Positions 8,841 to 17,224 of a stretch of DNA of 64,000 bases are shown here, piece by piece. How positions within the stretch are numbered: position 1 is the first letter of the stretch; every line of letters starts with the position of its first letter. The stretch covers positions 1,364,001 to 1,428,000 of the forward strand of contig NZ_CP013341.1 in the NCBI RefSeq assembly GCF_001455205.1, in the 5' to 3' direction. Origin of the DNA: Nitrosomonas ureae. Its GTDB lineage: Bacteria; Pseudomonadota; Gammaproteobacteria; Burkholderiales; Nitrosomonadaceae. The notes below the pieces were generated by a model, which was not told the origin of the DNA, did not search any database, and saw nothing but the letters and a program-made list of their open reading frames with translations. A program made the position numbers and the translations under genes.

Positions 8841-9530
8841 ATGCATATTTTGATTATTGAGGATGATTTGGCGATTGCAGCCAATCTGTATGATTTTCTG
8901 GAATCCAGAGGACATACTGCGGATGCCGCTGCAAATGGTGTCGCGGGACTGCATTTGGCGGTGACGCAGCGGTTTGATGCAATTTTGCTTGATTTGGGCT
9001 TGCCGAGCATGAATGGTATGACGCTGTGCCGGAAGCTGCGCCAGGAATCTCAGATTGATACACCTATTTTGATGCTGACTGCACGTGATACGTTGGAGGA
9101 TAAACTGGCAGGTTTTGAGCAAGGAGCGGATGATTATTTGATTAAACCTTTTGCGCTAAAAGAGGTGGAAGCCCGCTTGTTGGCGCTACATAAAAGGCAT
9201 CTCGGTAAGGTCGCGAATCGTACATTAGAATTCGACAAGCTTACTTTTGACCCTAAGACATTGTCTATTCGCTTTGAAAACAAGAATGTGAAGCTTCCGC
9301 CCAAGTGTATACGTTTACTGGCGTTGATGATGAGTGAGCCGGGCAAGGTGTTCAGTCGCGAGGAACTTGAAATGGAGGCATGGGAGGATGTTCAGGAAAC
9401 CAGCGATACATTGCGCAGTCACATGCATATTTTACGGCGTGCTTTAACCAAGGCGGGCGGTTATGATCCAATTGAAACGGTTCATGGTCTTGGTTATTGC
9501 TTGACATCTCGTGCTCAGATTTCCAAATGA
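8841..9530 (+). CDS. OmpR-family response regulator
   Basis: A 229-residue two-component response regulator. The receiver domain holds the acidic pocket ED at residues 7-9, the phospho-acceptor D51 (ILLDLGLP) and the conserved KPF lysine. The C-terminal winged-helix DNA-binding domain shows LPPKCIRLLALMM, SREELEMEAW and HMHILRRALTKAGG, closest to the QseB/PmrA/OmpR type. The frame is open to 8826, but the start at 8841 is preceded by AGGAAG and gives the standard MHILIIEDD N-terminus. It overlaps the next gene, its sensor kinase, by 20 bp. The stimulus and target genes cannot be read from sequence. Confidence 0.93.
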   Translation: MHILIIEDDLAIAANLYDFLESRGHTADAAANGVAGLHLAVTQRFDAILLDLGLPSMNGMTLCRKLRQESQIDTPILMLTARDTLEDKLAGFEQGADDYLIKPFALKEVEARLLALHKRHLGKVANRTLEFDKLTFDPKTLSIRFENKNVKLPPKCIRLLALMMSEPGKVFSREELEMEAWEDVQETSDTLRSHMHILRRALTKAGGYDPIETVHGLGYCLTSRAQISK

Positions 9531-10785
9531 ACATAGCCTGCGCTATCGCGTTGCAGTAGCGCTATCAACATTTAGTATTTTTATTGTTGGAACGCTGTGC
9601 ATTATTCTTTATTTTGTTTCCGACGATATTGAAGAGGCGCATATTGAGCAAGTCATTGAGATGGAGATGGATCATCTCGTCCAGCGCTACCAGATACACT
9701 CGGATTTTATTTCCCAGGTCGGTTCAAATCTTAAAAGCTATGTAATCCACGGTATGGATGACGAATTGCAGATTCCTGCTTATTTGCGTGGATTTAGTTC
9801 GGGCTATCATCGGATTTACTATGGTCTTGAAAATTACCATATTCGTGTGCGTGTAATCGATGAAGTAAAGTTTCTTGTGGCCTATCGAATTGCGTTGCAT
9901 CAGCAGCGATTAAGCAAACTCAGATTGATCATCCTGGTTTCATGGTTTATTGTCGTTGCCATTGCGTTTTTAGTGGGTTATCTGCTGGCCGGAGTACTGG
10001 TTAAGCAGGTTACGGATTTGGCTGAACGGGTCAGTCAGCTTGCAACGGATAGCGCTCAAACCGGGTTGCTGGCGCAACCGGATATGGATGAAGAAGTTGC
10101 ACAGCTTGCTCACGCATTGGATGATTATCAGAGTCGTATTAAACGCATGCTGCAACGTGAGCAGGAATTCACCGCTAATGTTAGTCATGAATTAAGAACG
10201 CCGATTACAACCATTCTAACCAGTTGTGAATTGTTGGTTGCCACGCCCGATATGCCCACCAGATCGCATTACCGAATAAAAATGATCGAAGCGGCTGCCA
10301 CACGCATGGGTGAGCAATTACAGGCTTTATTGTTTCTCGCACGAGAACAAGGATTAGGGGTTACAGAACCCGTGGCCGTGGCCGAGTGTGTTTTTGATGC
10401 GGTCGAACCGATCTGCTCCGAAATTTATCGGAAAAAACTGAAATTTGAAGTGAACATTGCGCCCTCGATTACAATTATAGTCAATCGTCAGGCATTGCAT
10501 ACTGCATTAATGAATCTGCTGCGCAATGCCGTGCAATACACTGAAAACGGTTTTATCCGGGTTGAATTCAATAATCGTCGCCTATCGATTTCAGATTCGG
10601 GTATTGGAATAGAGCCTGCGTATTTGCCCTTACTCTATGAACGTTTTTTTCGCGGTTCCGAGCAGGGGGAAGGATTAGGTATCGGGCTTGCGATTGTTAA
10701 ACGAATCTGCAATTACTACAACTGGGGTATTGAGGTGGATAGCACACCCGGAAAAGGTACCACGTTCCATATTATTTTTCCTTAA
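9511..10785 (+). CDS. Membrane sensor histidine kinase paired with the OmpR-type regulator
   Basis: A 424-residue inner-membrane histidine kinase. Transmembrane segments lie near residues 12-32 and 136-158, enclosing a short periplasmic sensor region. A HAMP-like linker follows, then the dimerisation/phospho-acceptor box FTANVSHELRTPITT and the ATPase lobe with NLLRNAVQYTENG (N box), SDSGIGIE (G1), YERFFRG (F box) and GLGIGLAIVK (G2). The GTG start at 9511 lies inside the regulator gene, which implies translational coupling. A start further in would remove part of the first membrane segment. The signal sensed is unknown. Confidence 0.9.
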   Translation: MLRFPNEHSLRYRVAVALSTFSIFIVGTLCIILYFVSDDIEEAHIEQVIEMEMDHLVQRYQIHSDFISQVGSNLKSYVIHGMDDELQIPAYLRGFSSGYHRIYYGLENYHIRVRVIDEVKFLVAYRIALHQQRLSKLRLIILVSWFIVVAIAFLVGYLLAGVLVKQVTDLAERVSQLATDSAQTGLLAQPDMDEEVAQLAHALDDYQSRIKRMLQREQEFTANVSHELRTPITTILTSCELLVATPDMPTRSHYRIKMIEAAATRMGEQLQALLFLAREQGLGVTEPVAVAECVFDAVEPICSEIYRKKLKFEVNIAPSITIIVNRQALHTALMNLLRNAVQYTENGFIRVEFNNRRLSISDSGIGIEPAYLPLLYERFFRGSEQGEGLGIGLAIVKRICNYYNWGIEVDSTPGKGTTFHIIFP

Positions 10786-11086
10786 TAATTGGATAGATAG
10801 TCTTCTGTCACCTTCACGAATTCTTCACATTTCTTGTGTTAACGTTTCTTTGTGAAGAGCAATTCAATCACGGGTTTCAAGAATTAAGAAGAGTGTTCCT
10901 TATCGTCCCCTACATCAAACTAGGTGGTTACGTTTCGTAGAATCTCGGTTAAAAATTGAATTTCCCAAAAACCTTTTGGCTTCTGGGGCTTTTTTATTCC
11001 GAATTCACGTTACCTTAAAGAATATGGTAGTAGAAGAATTTTTATAAACAAGAATTATATCTAATCAATAAATTAGGGAGTATTGC
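10786..11086. other. Intergenic region upstream of sbtA with a hairpin and T-run
   Basis: No coding sequence is seen in these 301 bp. At 10965-10979 CCAAAA-ACC-TTTTGG forms a small hairpin, and a T-run follows at 10990-10995. It could terminate the kinase transcript or act as a leader element for sbtA. The promoter of sbtA presumably lies between this hairpin and 11080, but I could not assign its boxes. Confidence 0.4.
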
Positions 11087-12043
11087 ATGGCAACTATACA
11101 ACCAGTAGTTTTGTTTTTTGTATTCGGGGTCTTGGCGGGTGTAATCAAGTCTGACCTGAAAATACCCGAGGCGTTATATAAGAGTTTGAGCTTGTTTCTG
11201 CTAATCGCCATTGGTTTTAAAGGCGGGGTATCGATGTCCAAGTATGAAATCATGGAGGTTTTGCCCATTGCTTCTGCTATGGTTGTCTTAGCAGCGCTGA
11301 TTCCGTTGACGGCTTATCCGATTTTAAGATTTATCGGTAAATTCACTCAGGCGGATGCGGGCGCGATTTCCGCGCACTATGGCTCGGTGAGTGCGGTGAC
11401 GTTTGCCGTGGGGGTAGCATTTCTGGCAGCGAAGGATGAGTACTCCGAGGGTTACATGGTGCTGATTATGGCACTGATGGAAATACCGGCCTTGGTGACC
11501 GGTACGATCCTGGCGCGTGCCGGTGCGAGTGGTGAGAAAACCCAATGGGGCAAGTTGATGCACGAAATTCTGACCGGTACCAGCCTTTATCTTTTGATAG
11601 CCGGTGTGATTATTGGTTATTATGCCGGAATGACGAATAACGTAGCGCCGTTGGATAAAATGTTCATGGACTTGTTCATGGGCGTGTTGGCTTTCTTCCT
11701 GTTGGAAATGGGGCTGCTGGCGGCATCAAGGTTGAAAGCCGTTATGGCAAAGGGTGTATTCATAATTACGTTTGGTATACTGTTCCCGATAACAGCCGGA
11801 TTATTCGGTGCTTACCTGGGTTGGATTTTTGGTTTGTCGGAAGGTGGCACCATGTTATTGGCGGTGTTGTATGCCAGTTGCTCCTATATCGCTGCGCCCG
11901 CAGCCATGCGCATTGCGGTTCCGGACGCGGATCCGGCGGTTTCTATAGGTGCTTCACTGGGAGTGACTTTTCCTTTTAATATATTTCTTGGTGTGCCAAT
12001 ATACTGGGAAATGGCGCATTGGTTTCATACCATTCCAGTTTAG
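11087..12043 (+). CDS. sbtA: SbtA-type sodium-dependent bicarbonate transporter
   Basis: A 318-residue inner-membrane protein with about ten hydrophobic segments. Segments such as FGVLAGVIKSDLKIPEAL, LSLFLLIAIGFKGGV, AISAHYGSVSAVTF and ASCSYIAAPAAMRIAVP mark the DUF897/SbtA family. Family members import bicarbonate with sodium and are inhibited by a small PII-like partner, SbtB. Such a partner is encoded directly downstream. The ATG at 11087 is preceded by AGGGAG. In a chemolithoautotroph the obvious role is to supply inorganic carbon for CO2 fixation. Cyanobacterial SbtA proteins are somewhat longer. No carboxysome genes are visible in the window. Confidence 0.9.
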   Translation: MATIQPVVLFFVFGVLAGVIKSDLKIPEALYKSLSLFLLIAIGFKGGVSMSKYEIMEVLPIASAMVVLAALIPLTAYPILRFIGKFTQADAGAISAHYGSVSAVTFAVGVAFLAAKDEYSEGYMVLIMALMEIPALVTGTILARAGASGEKTQWGKLMHEILTGTSLYLLIAGVIIGYYAGMTNNVAPLDKMFMDLFMGVLAFFLLEMGLLAASRLKAVMAKGVFIITFGILFPITAGLFGAYLGWIFGLSEGGTMLLAVLYASCSYIAAPAAMRIAVPDADPAVSIGASLGVTFPFNIFLGVPIYWEMAHWFHTIPV

Positions 12044-12091
12044 AAGATACTGATTTTTTGAATGATTATTGAACTTTCGGGAAAGAAAATT

Positions 12092-12409
12092 ATGAATAAT
12101 ACAATCGCAATGAAACGATTTGAGATCGTTATCGGAATTGAGCAGCTCGAGCAACTGACGGAATTGTTGGATAGGTGCGGGGTGCGGGGTTACACTATTC
12201 TTAAGAATGTCGGTGGACTCGGGTCGCGTGGTGTGCGTGATCCTGATGATGTTTTGATGGAAGAAGAGAATGTCATGGTGGTTCTCGCTTGTAAAGATGA
12301 TCAAACACAAAGGGTCGTTAACGAACTGAGACCGGCACTAAAAGGTTTTGGTGGAATGTGCTTGATCTCGGATTGTCTCTGGCTCGAAGGACCGGCTATT
12401 TCCTATTAA
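12092..12409 (+). CDS. sbtB: PII-like regulator of the bicarbonate transporter (SbtB-like)
   Basis: A 105-residue protein of the PII superfamily. FEIVIGIEQLEQLTELLDRCGV, GYTILKNVGGLGSRG, MVVLACKDDQ and VVNELRPALKGFGGMCLISD give the ferredoxin-like fold with T-loop and B-loop. It ends soon after FGGMCLISDC and lacks the CGPEGC-type redox loop of some cyanobacterial SbtB proteins. SbtB partners bind adenine nucleotides and gate SbtA. The gene follows sbtA by 48 bp. The frame is open to 12062; I prefer 12092 because GGGAAAG precedes it and the longer N-terminus is not PII-like. Confidence 0.85.
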   Translation: MNNTIAMKRFEIVIGIEQLEQLTELLDRCGVRGYTILKNVGGLGSRGVRDPDDVLMEEENVMVVLACKDDQTQRVVNELRPALKGFGGMCLISDCLWLEGPAISY

Positions 12410-12447
12410 TATCCTGCTTTATAGATAGTAGAGATATCATTATCTGG

Positions 12448-12492
12448 ATGCTGTAATACGCGCGTATATTGTCTTTGCGCGCATTACAGCAT
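12448..12492 (+). terminator. Stem-loop terminator after sbtB
   Basis: ATGCTGTAAT and ATTACAGCAT form a perfect 10-bp outer stem. GCGCG/CGCGC extends it inward with a two-base bulge and a loop of about 12 nt. The right side is followed by CTGATTTT. It sits 38 bp after the sbtB stop. Confidence 0.6.
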
Positions 12493-12579
12493 CTGATTTT
12501 GCTGCAATAGAAATTGGTTGATTGGTTGTGGCTGCTTCCGTCGTCAGAAATAGTTCTGTCGCTTATCACACTCTTCATG

Positions 12580-13371
12580 CAAAAAAATACCCCGCTATTG
12601 TTGCGCTTCATTCGCCTGATCCGCTTGCTGTTTCATGTCGTCTCAGGTTTATTGCAATCGGTGGTTTATCCTTATTTTCCCCTGCCTATTCAACGTAAAT
12701 TGATGCAGCGATGGGCAAGCGGGTTATTGTCTGTGTTGGAAATCAGGTTGCAATGTCATGGAAGATTACCTACTGCGGAAATTCCATGTGTGTTGTTGGT
12801 TGCTAATCACGTATCCTGGCTGGATGTTTGTGTGTTGATGGCAGTTTGTCCTACTCGCTTTGTGGCTAAGGCGGAAATTAACCGGTGGCCGATTTTAGGG
12901 CGGTTGAGCAGAAATGTCGGCACGTTGTTTATTGAGCGCGCAAAACGTGCCGATACCTTGCGCATCAATCAACAAATCAGTGAAGTGCTGGAAAGAGGGG
13001 AGCGGGTTACGGTATTTCCGGAGGGAACGACAACCGATGGTACCCACTTAAATCATTTTCATGCGTCGTTACTGCAATCGGCTGTAATAACCGACGCATT
13101 GCTTTACCCTGTCGCTATCGGATATCGCAATAGTGCCGGTGAGATTTGCCAAGAGGCAGCCTATATAGAGTCGTCGCTGGTTTTGTCATTGCAAAAAATA
13201 CTGAGTCAAACAAGAATTGATGCAGAGCTGACTTTTAATTTACCGACTTCATGCGGTACCAAGAATCGTCGTGAATTGGCGCGATTATCAGAACAAGCGA
13301 TCGCCGATACCTTGTCGTTGCCTATTGCACACAAGAAAGTTGAAAAACTCTCCGATCTTCCAGGCGAATAG
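12580..13371 (+). CDS. 1-acyl-sn-glycerol-3-phosphate acyltransferase family (PlsC-like)
   Basis: A membrane-associated lysophospholipid acyltransferase of the PlsC/LPLAT family. The acyltransferase motifs are visible: NHVSWLDV (HX4D catalytic box), FVAKAEINRWPILG, GTLFIERAKR and FPEGTTTDG. A hydrophobic N-terminal helix (RFIRLIRLLFHVVSGLL) precedes them. Family members acylate lysophosphatidate or related lysolipids. The frame opens at a TTG at 12514. I prefer the ATG at 12580, which gives 263 residues and a typical N-terminus; neither start has a convincing ribosome-binding site. The 3' end overlaps apaH on the opposite strand by 50 bp. Confidence 0.85.
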   Translation, partial: QKNTPLLLRFIRLIRLLFHVVSGLLQSVVYPYFPLPIQRKLMQRWASGLLSVLEIRLQCHGRLPTAEIPCVLLVANHVSWLDVCVLMAVCPTRFVAKAEINRWPILGRLSRNVGTLFIERAKRADTLRINQQISEVLERGERVTVFPEGTTTDGTHLNHFHASLLQSAVITDALLYPVAIGYRNSAGEICQEAAYIESSLVLSLQKILSQTRIDAELTFNLPTSCGTKNRRELARLSEQAIADTLSLPIAHKKVEKLSDLPGE

Positions 13372-14125
13372 CAGTGAGTTGTCCGCCCCAAACACAACCC
13401 GTATCCAATGCGATTATATTGTCTGTTATGTGTAAACCCAGTGCTGACCAATGACCGCAAATAATGGTGGTATTCTGACTGACCCGGTTGGGGACATTAA
13501 ACCATGGGAAATAGCCGGACGGTACGGATTGCAAATTTCCTTTATAAGTGAAGTTCATTTTACCTTCTGATGTGCATACCCGCATTCGTGTCATTGCGTT
13601 AACAATAACCCGCAGGCGCAGGTAATCAGCCCATTCATCTTGCCAGTAATTGGGTTCGTCGCCATACATTCGTGAGAGCAGCTCTTGAGCATTATCTTGT
13701 TGCAAGGCACATTCGACTTCACGAGCTAATTGTTCCGCTTGTGAAATTGACCAAGACGGCAATAAACCCGCATGTACCATGGCATATTGGCCTTCGGAGT
13801 GAAATAATTTTTGGTGTCGCAACCAATGTAGCAATTCTTCCCGATCAGGCGCATCAAGAATCGGTTGAATGGTGTCATTGGAGAGGTTTTTTGCTTCTCT
13901 TGCGGCAACTGTCAGCAGATGTAAATCATGATTTCCCAACACCATCAGTATGGCATCACCAGCTTGTTTAATATAACGCAATAGTGACAATGAATCCGGA
14001 CCGCGATTGACGATATCTCCCACCAGCCATAATCGGTCCTGCATGGGGTCAAACCGAATCAAATCAATCAGTCGCTGAAATTCGGTAAAGCATCCTTGTA
14101 AGTCACCAATTGCATAGGTTGCCAT
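13322..14125 (-). CDS. apaH: Symmetrical bis(5'-nucleosyl)-tetraphosphatase
   Basis: A cytosolic metallophosphatase that splits diadenosine tetraphosphate into two ADP. The 267-residue length and motifs are typical: AIGDLQGC near the N-terminus, WLVGDIVNRGPDSL, VLGNHDLHLL, AMVHAGLLPSWS and CGHWSALG near the end. The metal ligands D, H, N and H of the phosphoesterase fold are all visible. It lies just after dapB on the minus strand (gap 6 bp), so the two are probably cotranscribed, and it overlaps the plsC-like gene at its 3' end. The family modulates stress alarmone and 5'-cap nucleotide levels. Confidence 0.96.
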   Translation of the reverse strand: MATYAIGDLQGCFTEFQRLIDLIRFDPMQDRLWLVGDIVNRGPDSLSLLRYIKQAGDAILMVLGNHDLHLLTVAAREAKNLSNDTIQPILDAPDREELLHWLRHQKLFHSEGQYAMVHAGLLPSWSISQAEQLAREVECALQQDNAQELLSRMYGDEPNYWQDEWADYLRLRVIVNAMTRMRVCTSEGKMNFTYKGNLQSVPSGYFPWFNVPNRVSQNTTIICGHWSALGLHITDNIIALDTGCVWGGQLTAIRLEDRRVFQLSCVQ

Positions 14126-14131
14126 AAGATG

Positions 14132-14938
14132 TTAACGCAAGCTTAATACATCCTGCATATCGAATAATCCGTTGGGTTTATCAATCAGAAAACGCGCTGC
14201 GCGCAATGCGCCCATGGCGAAAGTCATGCGGTTGCTGGCTTTATGCGAAATTTCCACACGTTCACCGATGCCGGCAAACATCGCAGTATGATCACCTACA
14301 ATGTCTCCTGCTCGAATGGTTGCAAAACCGATGGTCTCCGGTTTTCTTTCACCCGTCACGCCTTCGCGTCCGTAAACCGCTACTTGACTTAAATCCCTTT
14401 GTAAAGTTTGCGCGATTACTTCTCCCATGCGTAAAGCAGTACCGGACGGCGCATCGACTTTATGTCGATGATGAGCTTCGATTATTTCAATATCATAGCC
14501 TTCATTCAGTGCTTTTGCGGCAATTTCCAATAATTTGAAAGTGACATTCACGCCGACACTCATATTGGGTGCGAATACAATGGCAATATCTTTTGCTGCT
14601 GCCTCAAGCTGGTTCTTTTCTTCGACTGAAAAACCGGTTGTGCCAATTACCATTTTTACCCCTATTTTCCGGCAAATAGAAAGGTGTGCCAGAGTACCCG
14701 CGGGTCGAGTGAAGTCAATCAGGTGATCACAATCCGTTAAGGCGCTTGCAAAGTCACTGACAATCGGGATGCCGCAAGGTGTTCCTATTAATTCCCCTGC
14801 ATCCTTGTTCAAGTAAGGACTGCCTGTTCTATCCAATGCGGCTGTTAATCGCATATCCGGTGCCTGTGTCACGGCTTCGAGCAGTGTGCGACCCATACGC
14901 CCGGAGCAGCCGGCGATTGCAATTTTTTGAATGGTCAT
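14132..14938 (-). CDS. dapB: 4-hydroxy-tetrahydrodipicolinate reductase
   Basis: A lysine/diaminopimelate pathway enzyme that reduces hydroxy-tetrahydrodipicolinate with NAD(P)H. The 268 residues show the nucleotide-binding IAIAGCSGRMGRTL, the DFTRPAGTL segment, VIGTTGFS, the catalytic region EIIEAHHRHKVDAPSGTAL and the C-terminal FAMGALRAARFL. It is the middle gene of a minus-strand run bamE-dapB-apaH, a common betaproteobacterial order. The gap to bamE is 52 bp. Confidence 0.97.
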   Translation of the reverse strand: MTIQKIAIAGCSGRMGRTLLEAVTQAPDMRLTAALDRTGSPYLNKDAGELIGTPCGIPIVSDFASALTDCDHLIDFTRPAGTLAHLSICRKIGVKMVIGTTGFSVEEKNQLEAAAKDIAIVFAPNMSVGVNVTFKLLEIAAKALNEGYDIEIIEAHHRHKVDAPSGTALRMGEVIAQTLQRDLSQVAVYGREGVTGERKPETIGFATIRAGDIVGDHTAMFAGIGERVEISHKASNRMTFAMGALRAARFLIDKPNGLFDMQDVLSLR

Positions 14939-14990
14939 TTTATTCCTGCAATGATTTTGGATTTAATAATTAATTGCCAATCTTGTTGAG

Positions 14991-15392
14991 CTATTGTTTT
15001 ACCTCGTCATTTGATTGGGTTTCATTTTTATCAGAGTCACGCTGATCGGGTTTGGTTTTTGTGGTTTCTTGCGAAAATTGCATATAGTTTTCGATATTGA
15101 TTAGAGTGTCATTTTCAAAAAAAAGCGTTAGCCGTTTATGCTCAATTAGGTCTCCTTTCTCCCGCATCAAATAAACATAATCCCATCGATTCTCACGGAA
15201 AGCATCAACGATTAATGGAGAGCCCATCACAAAGAGTACTTGGGATTTGGTCATGCCGAGTGTTAATTTTTCCAGCATTTCATCTGAAACAACATTACCT
15301 TGCTGCACATCAATTCTGTATAGAATATGGGGGAGGAATGAGCATCCGGTGAATAGGAGGAAAATAAGCAGTGCGGAAAATTTTACAGCCAT
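14991..15392 (-). CDS. bamE: Outer-membrane assembly lipoprotein BamE
   Basis: A 133-residue lipoprotein of the BamE/SmpA family. The signal peptide ends in the lipobox LFTGC (Cys16-17 region). The core shows KLTLGMTKSQVLFVMGSPLI, WDYVYLMREKG and LTLFFENDTLINIE, the usual BamE fold. The C-terminal 25 residues are polar and disordered-looking. BamE is an accessory part of the BAM complex that inserts outer-membrane barrels. It is divergent from fur, with a 75-bp shared promoter region, as in many betaproteobacteria. Confidence 0.93.
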   Translation of the reverse strand: MAVKFSALLIFLLFTGCSFLPHILYRIDVQQGNVVSDEMLEKLTLGMTKSQVLFVMGSPLIVDAFRENRWDYVYLMREKGDLIEHKRLTLFFENDTLINIENYMQFSQETTKTKPDQRDSDKNETQSNDEVKQ

Positions 15393-15467
15393 TTTATGAA
15401 TAGTATGTTTTCAAAGTGAGCACAGCACTATATGATACAGTAAATAATTTTCCGGATAGAAATAACC

Positions 15468-15908
15468 ATGAGTAGCTCCGACAGTCTCAAAAGTATAGAT
15501 CTTAAAAATACCGGTCTAAAAACTACGTTACCCAGGCTCAAGATATTGAATCTTTTTGAGCAAAGTAGCGTACGGCATTTGTCTGCTGAAGATGTTTATA
15601 AAGAGTTGCTTACTGAAGGTGAGGATATTGGGTTGGCGACTGTATATCGTGTACTCACGCAGTTTGAACAGGCTGGCCTGCTTGAACGGCATCACTTTGA
15701 AAGTGGTAAAGCGGTATTTGAATTAAAGGGAAACGGCCATCATGATCACTTAGTTTGTTTGCAATGCGGACGCGTAGAGGAATTCTTTGATTCTGAAATA
15801 GAGAAGCGCCAATTAAATATTGCAAAAGAACGCGGATTTACTCTACAAGAACATTCGCTATCACTTTATGCCGACTGTATTAAACTCAATTGTCCGCATA
15901 AGAAATAA
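15468..15908 (+). CDS. fur: Ferric uptake regulator
   Basis: A 146-residue Fur-family repressor. The winged helix shows TTLPRLKILNLFEQS, LSAEDVYKELL and GLATVYRVLTQFEQAGLL. Metal-site residues are visible in HHDHLVCLQCGRVEEF (HHDH, first CxxC) and EHSLSLYADCIKLNCPHKK. It represses iron-uptake genes with Fe(II) as cofactor. The position next to bamE is the classic proteobacterial arrangement for the true Fur rather than Zur or PerR. I see no clear Fur box in the divergent spacer. Confidence 0.95.
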   Translation: MSSSDSLKSIDLKNTGLKTTLPRLKILNLFEQSSVRHLSAEDVYKELLTEGEDIGLATVYRVLTQFEQAGLLERHHFESGKAVFELKGNGHHDHLVCLQCGRVEEFFDSEIEKRQLNIAKERGFTLQEHSLSLYADCIKLNCPHKK

Positions 15909-15964
15909 ACCATGCTGGCGATTGCCGCACCAGCGGTCTTAATCATTTTATTTTGGCGTAAAGT

Positions 15965-17185
15965 ATGACTCGTAAGAAATTCTGTTTAAGTGTTGTTGTT
16001 CTGGTAGCAGAGTTGATTTCCTTGTCATTCGCTTATGCTGATACTGTCAGTTTTGGCGAATGCATTTCCAGAATGAAGATTCTGGCTAGATCAGAGGGCA
16101 TTTCAGACAGAACGGCGAATCAAGTATTAGATAAGGTCAAACACCTTCCGCGTGTCATTGAACTGGACAGGCGACAACCTGAATTTACACAAACATTTTC
16201 GGGTTACTTTAATACGCGCATCAATGATGAGCGTATTAAACGCGGTCGAGCATTATTGACACAATACCGCCCATTATTGGAGAGAATTCAATTAGAAACA
16301 GGTATTCCGGCGCAATATCTGGTTTCATTCTGGGGATTGGAAACTAATTATGGCGGATATTTTGGGGATTGGCTGGTAACGGATTCTTTGGCCACATTAG
16401 CTTGTGATCCGCGTCGAAGTACCTTTTTTACGCAGGAGTTGCTCAATGCGATGCGGATCCTGGATGCGGGAGATATCTCCCATGAGCGGATGATCGGTTC
16501 CTGGGCGGGCGCTATGGGTCATATGCAATTTATGCCCTCGACTTTCTTGAGCTATGCTAAGGATGTCGATGGTGACGGACGTCGGGATTTATGGGGTAGT
16601 ATTCCGGATGCCATGGGATCGGCCGCGAATTTTTTGCGGCAACTGGGCTGGACGCCAGGATTAGATTGGGGACAGGAAGTTCGATTACCACCATCATTTG
16701 ATTATGGGTTAGCTGGCCGCGATCAAATGTTGAGCCTGGCAACGTGGGCAAAGCTGGGGGTTACTACAACTTCTGGATCGCCTGTAGCATCGACAGAGCA
16801 AAAGTTTGCCCTGCTTGTACCTTCCGGTCATCAGGGGCCGGCTTTTTTGGTTTCAAAGAATTTTCACGTCATCATGCGCTGGAATCGTTCCGAGTTTTAC
16901 GCATTATCGGTGGGTCATTTGGCGGATCGTATTGCAGGTGCAGCTGCATTGCATCGCATACCTCCGAGTGATACTGATAAAATATCCCGCGAGCAAGTAC
17001 GCCAGCTTCAGCTGGATTTATTGGCTTTAGGCATTGATTCAGGCGAAGTCGATGGCATATTGGGTTCAACAACTCGCAAAGCAATCAGTCGCTTTCAGCA
17101 AAAAACGCAGCGTATTGCAGATGGGCATTTGGATATCGCTTTATTAACTGCAATTCGTCAAGCAGCCAGTGTGGTGTCTCGTTAG
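15965..17185 (+). CDS. Lytic murein transglycosylase, MltB type, with peptidoglycan-binding domain
   Basis: A 406-residue periplasmic enzyme that cleaves peptidoglycan glycan strands to anhydro-muropeptides. A signal peptide occupies about residues 1-25 (ending FAYA). The SLT_2 domain contains SFWGLETNYGGYFGDW with the catalytic glutamate, GSWAGAMGHMQFMPST and DGDGRRDLWGS. The last 60 residues form a peptidoglycan_binding_1 domain (QLQLDLLALGIDSGEVDG, TRKAISRFQQK). There is no lipobox, so it is soluble rather than anchored like E. coli MltB. A weak hairpin (GCTGG/CCAGC) lies between fur and this gene at 15914-15934. Confidence 0.93.
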   Translation: MTRKKFCLSVVVLVAELISLSFAYADTVSFGECISRMKILARSEGISDRTANQVLDKVKHLPRVIELDRRQPEFTQTFSGYFNTRINDERIKRGRALLTQYRPLLERIQLETGIPAQYLVSFWGLETNYGGYFGDWLVTDSLATLACDPRRSTFFTQELLNAMRILDAGDISHERMIGSWAGAMGHMQFMPSTFLSYAKDVDGDGRRDLWGSIPDAMGSAANFLRQLGWTPGLDWGQEVRLPPSFDYGLAGRDQMLSLATWAKLGVTTTSGSPVASTEQKFALLVPSGHQGPAFLVSKNFHVIMRWNRSEFYALSVGHLADRIAGAAALHRIPPSDTDKISREQVRQLQLDLLALGIDSGEVDGILGSTTRKAISRFQQKTQRIADGHLDIALLTAIRQAASVVSR

Positions 17186-17224
17186 GAATCATTAATAACG
17201 AGTTCTATGCAGCATGCCCGGTTT

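Noticed and set aside
15409..15467. A Fur box in the bamE-fur spacer
   Set aside because: The spacer is AT-rich but I could not align it to the GATAATGATAATCATTATC consensus well enough to claim autoregulation.
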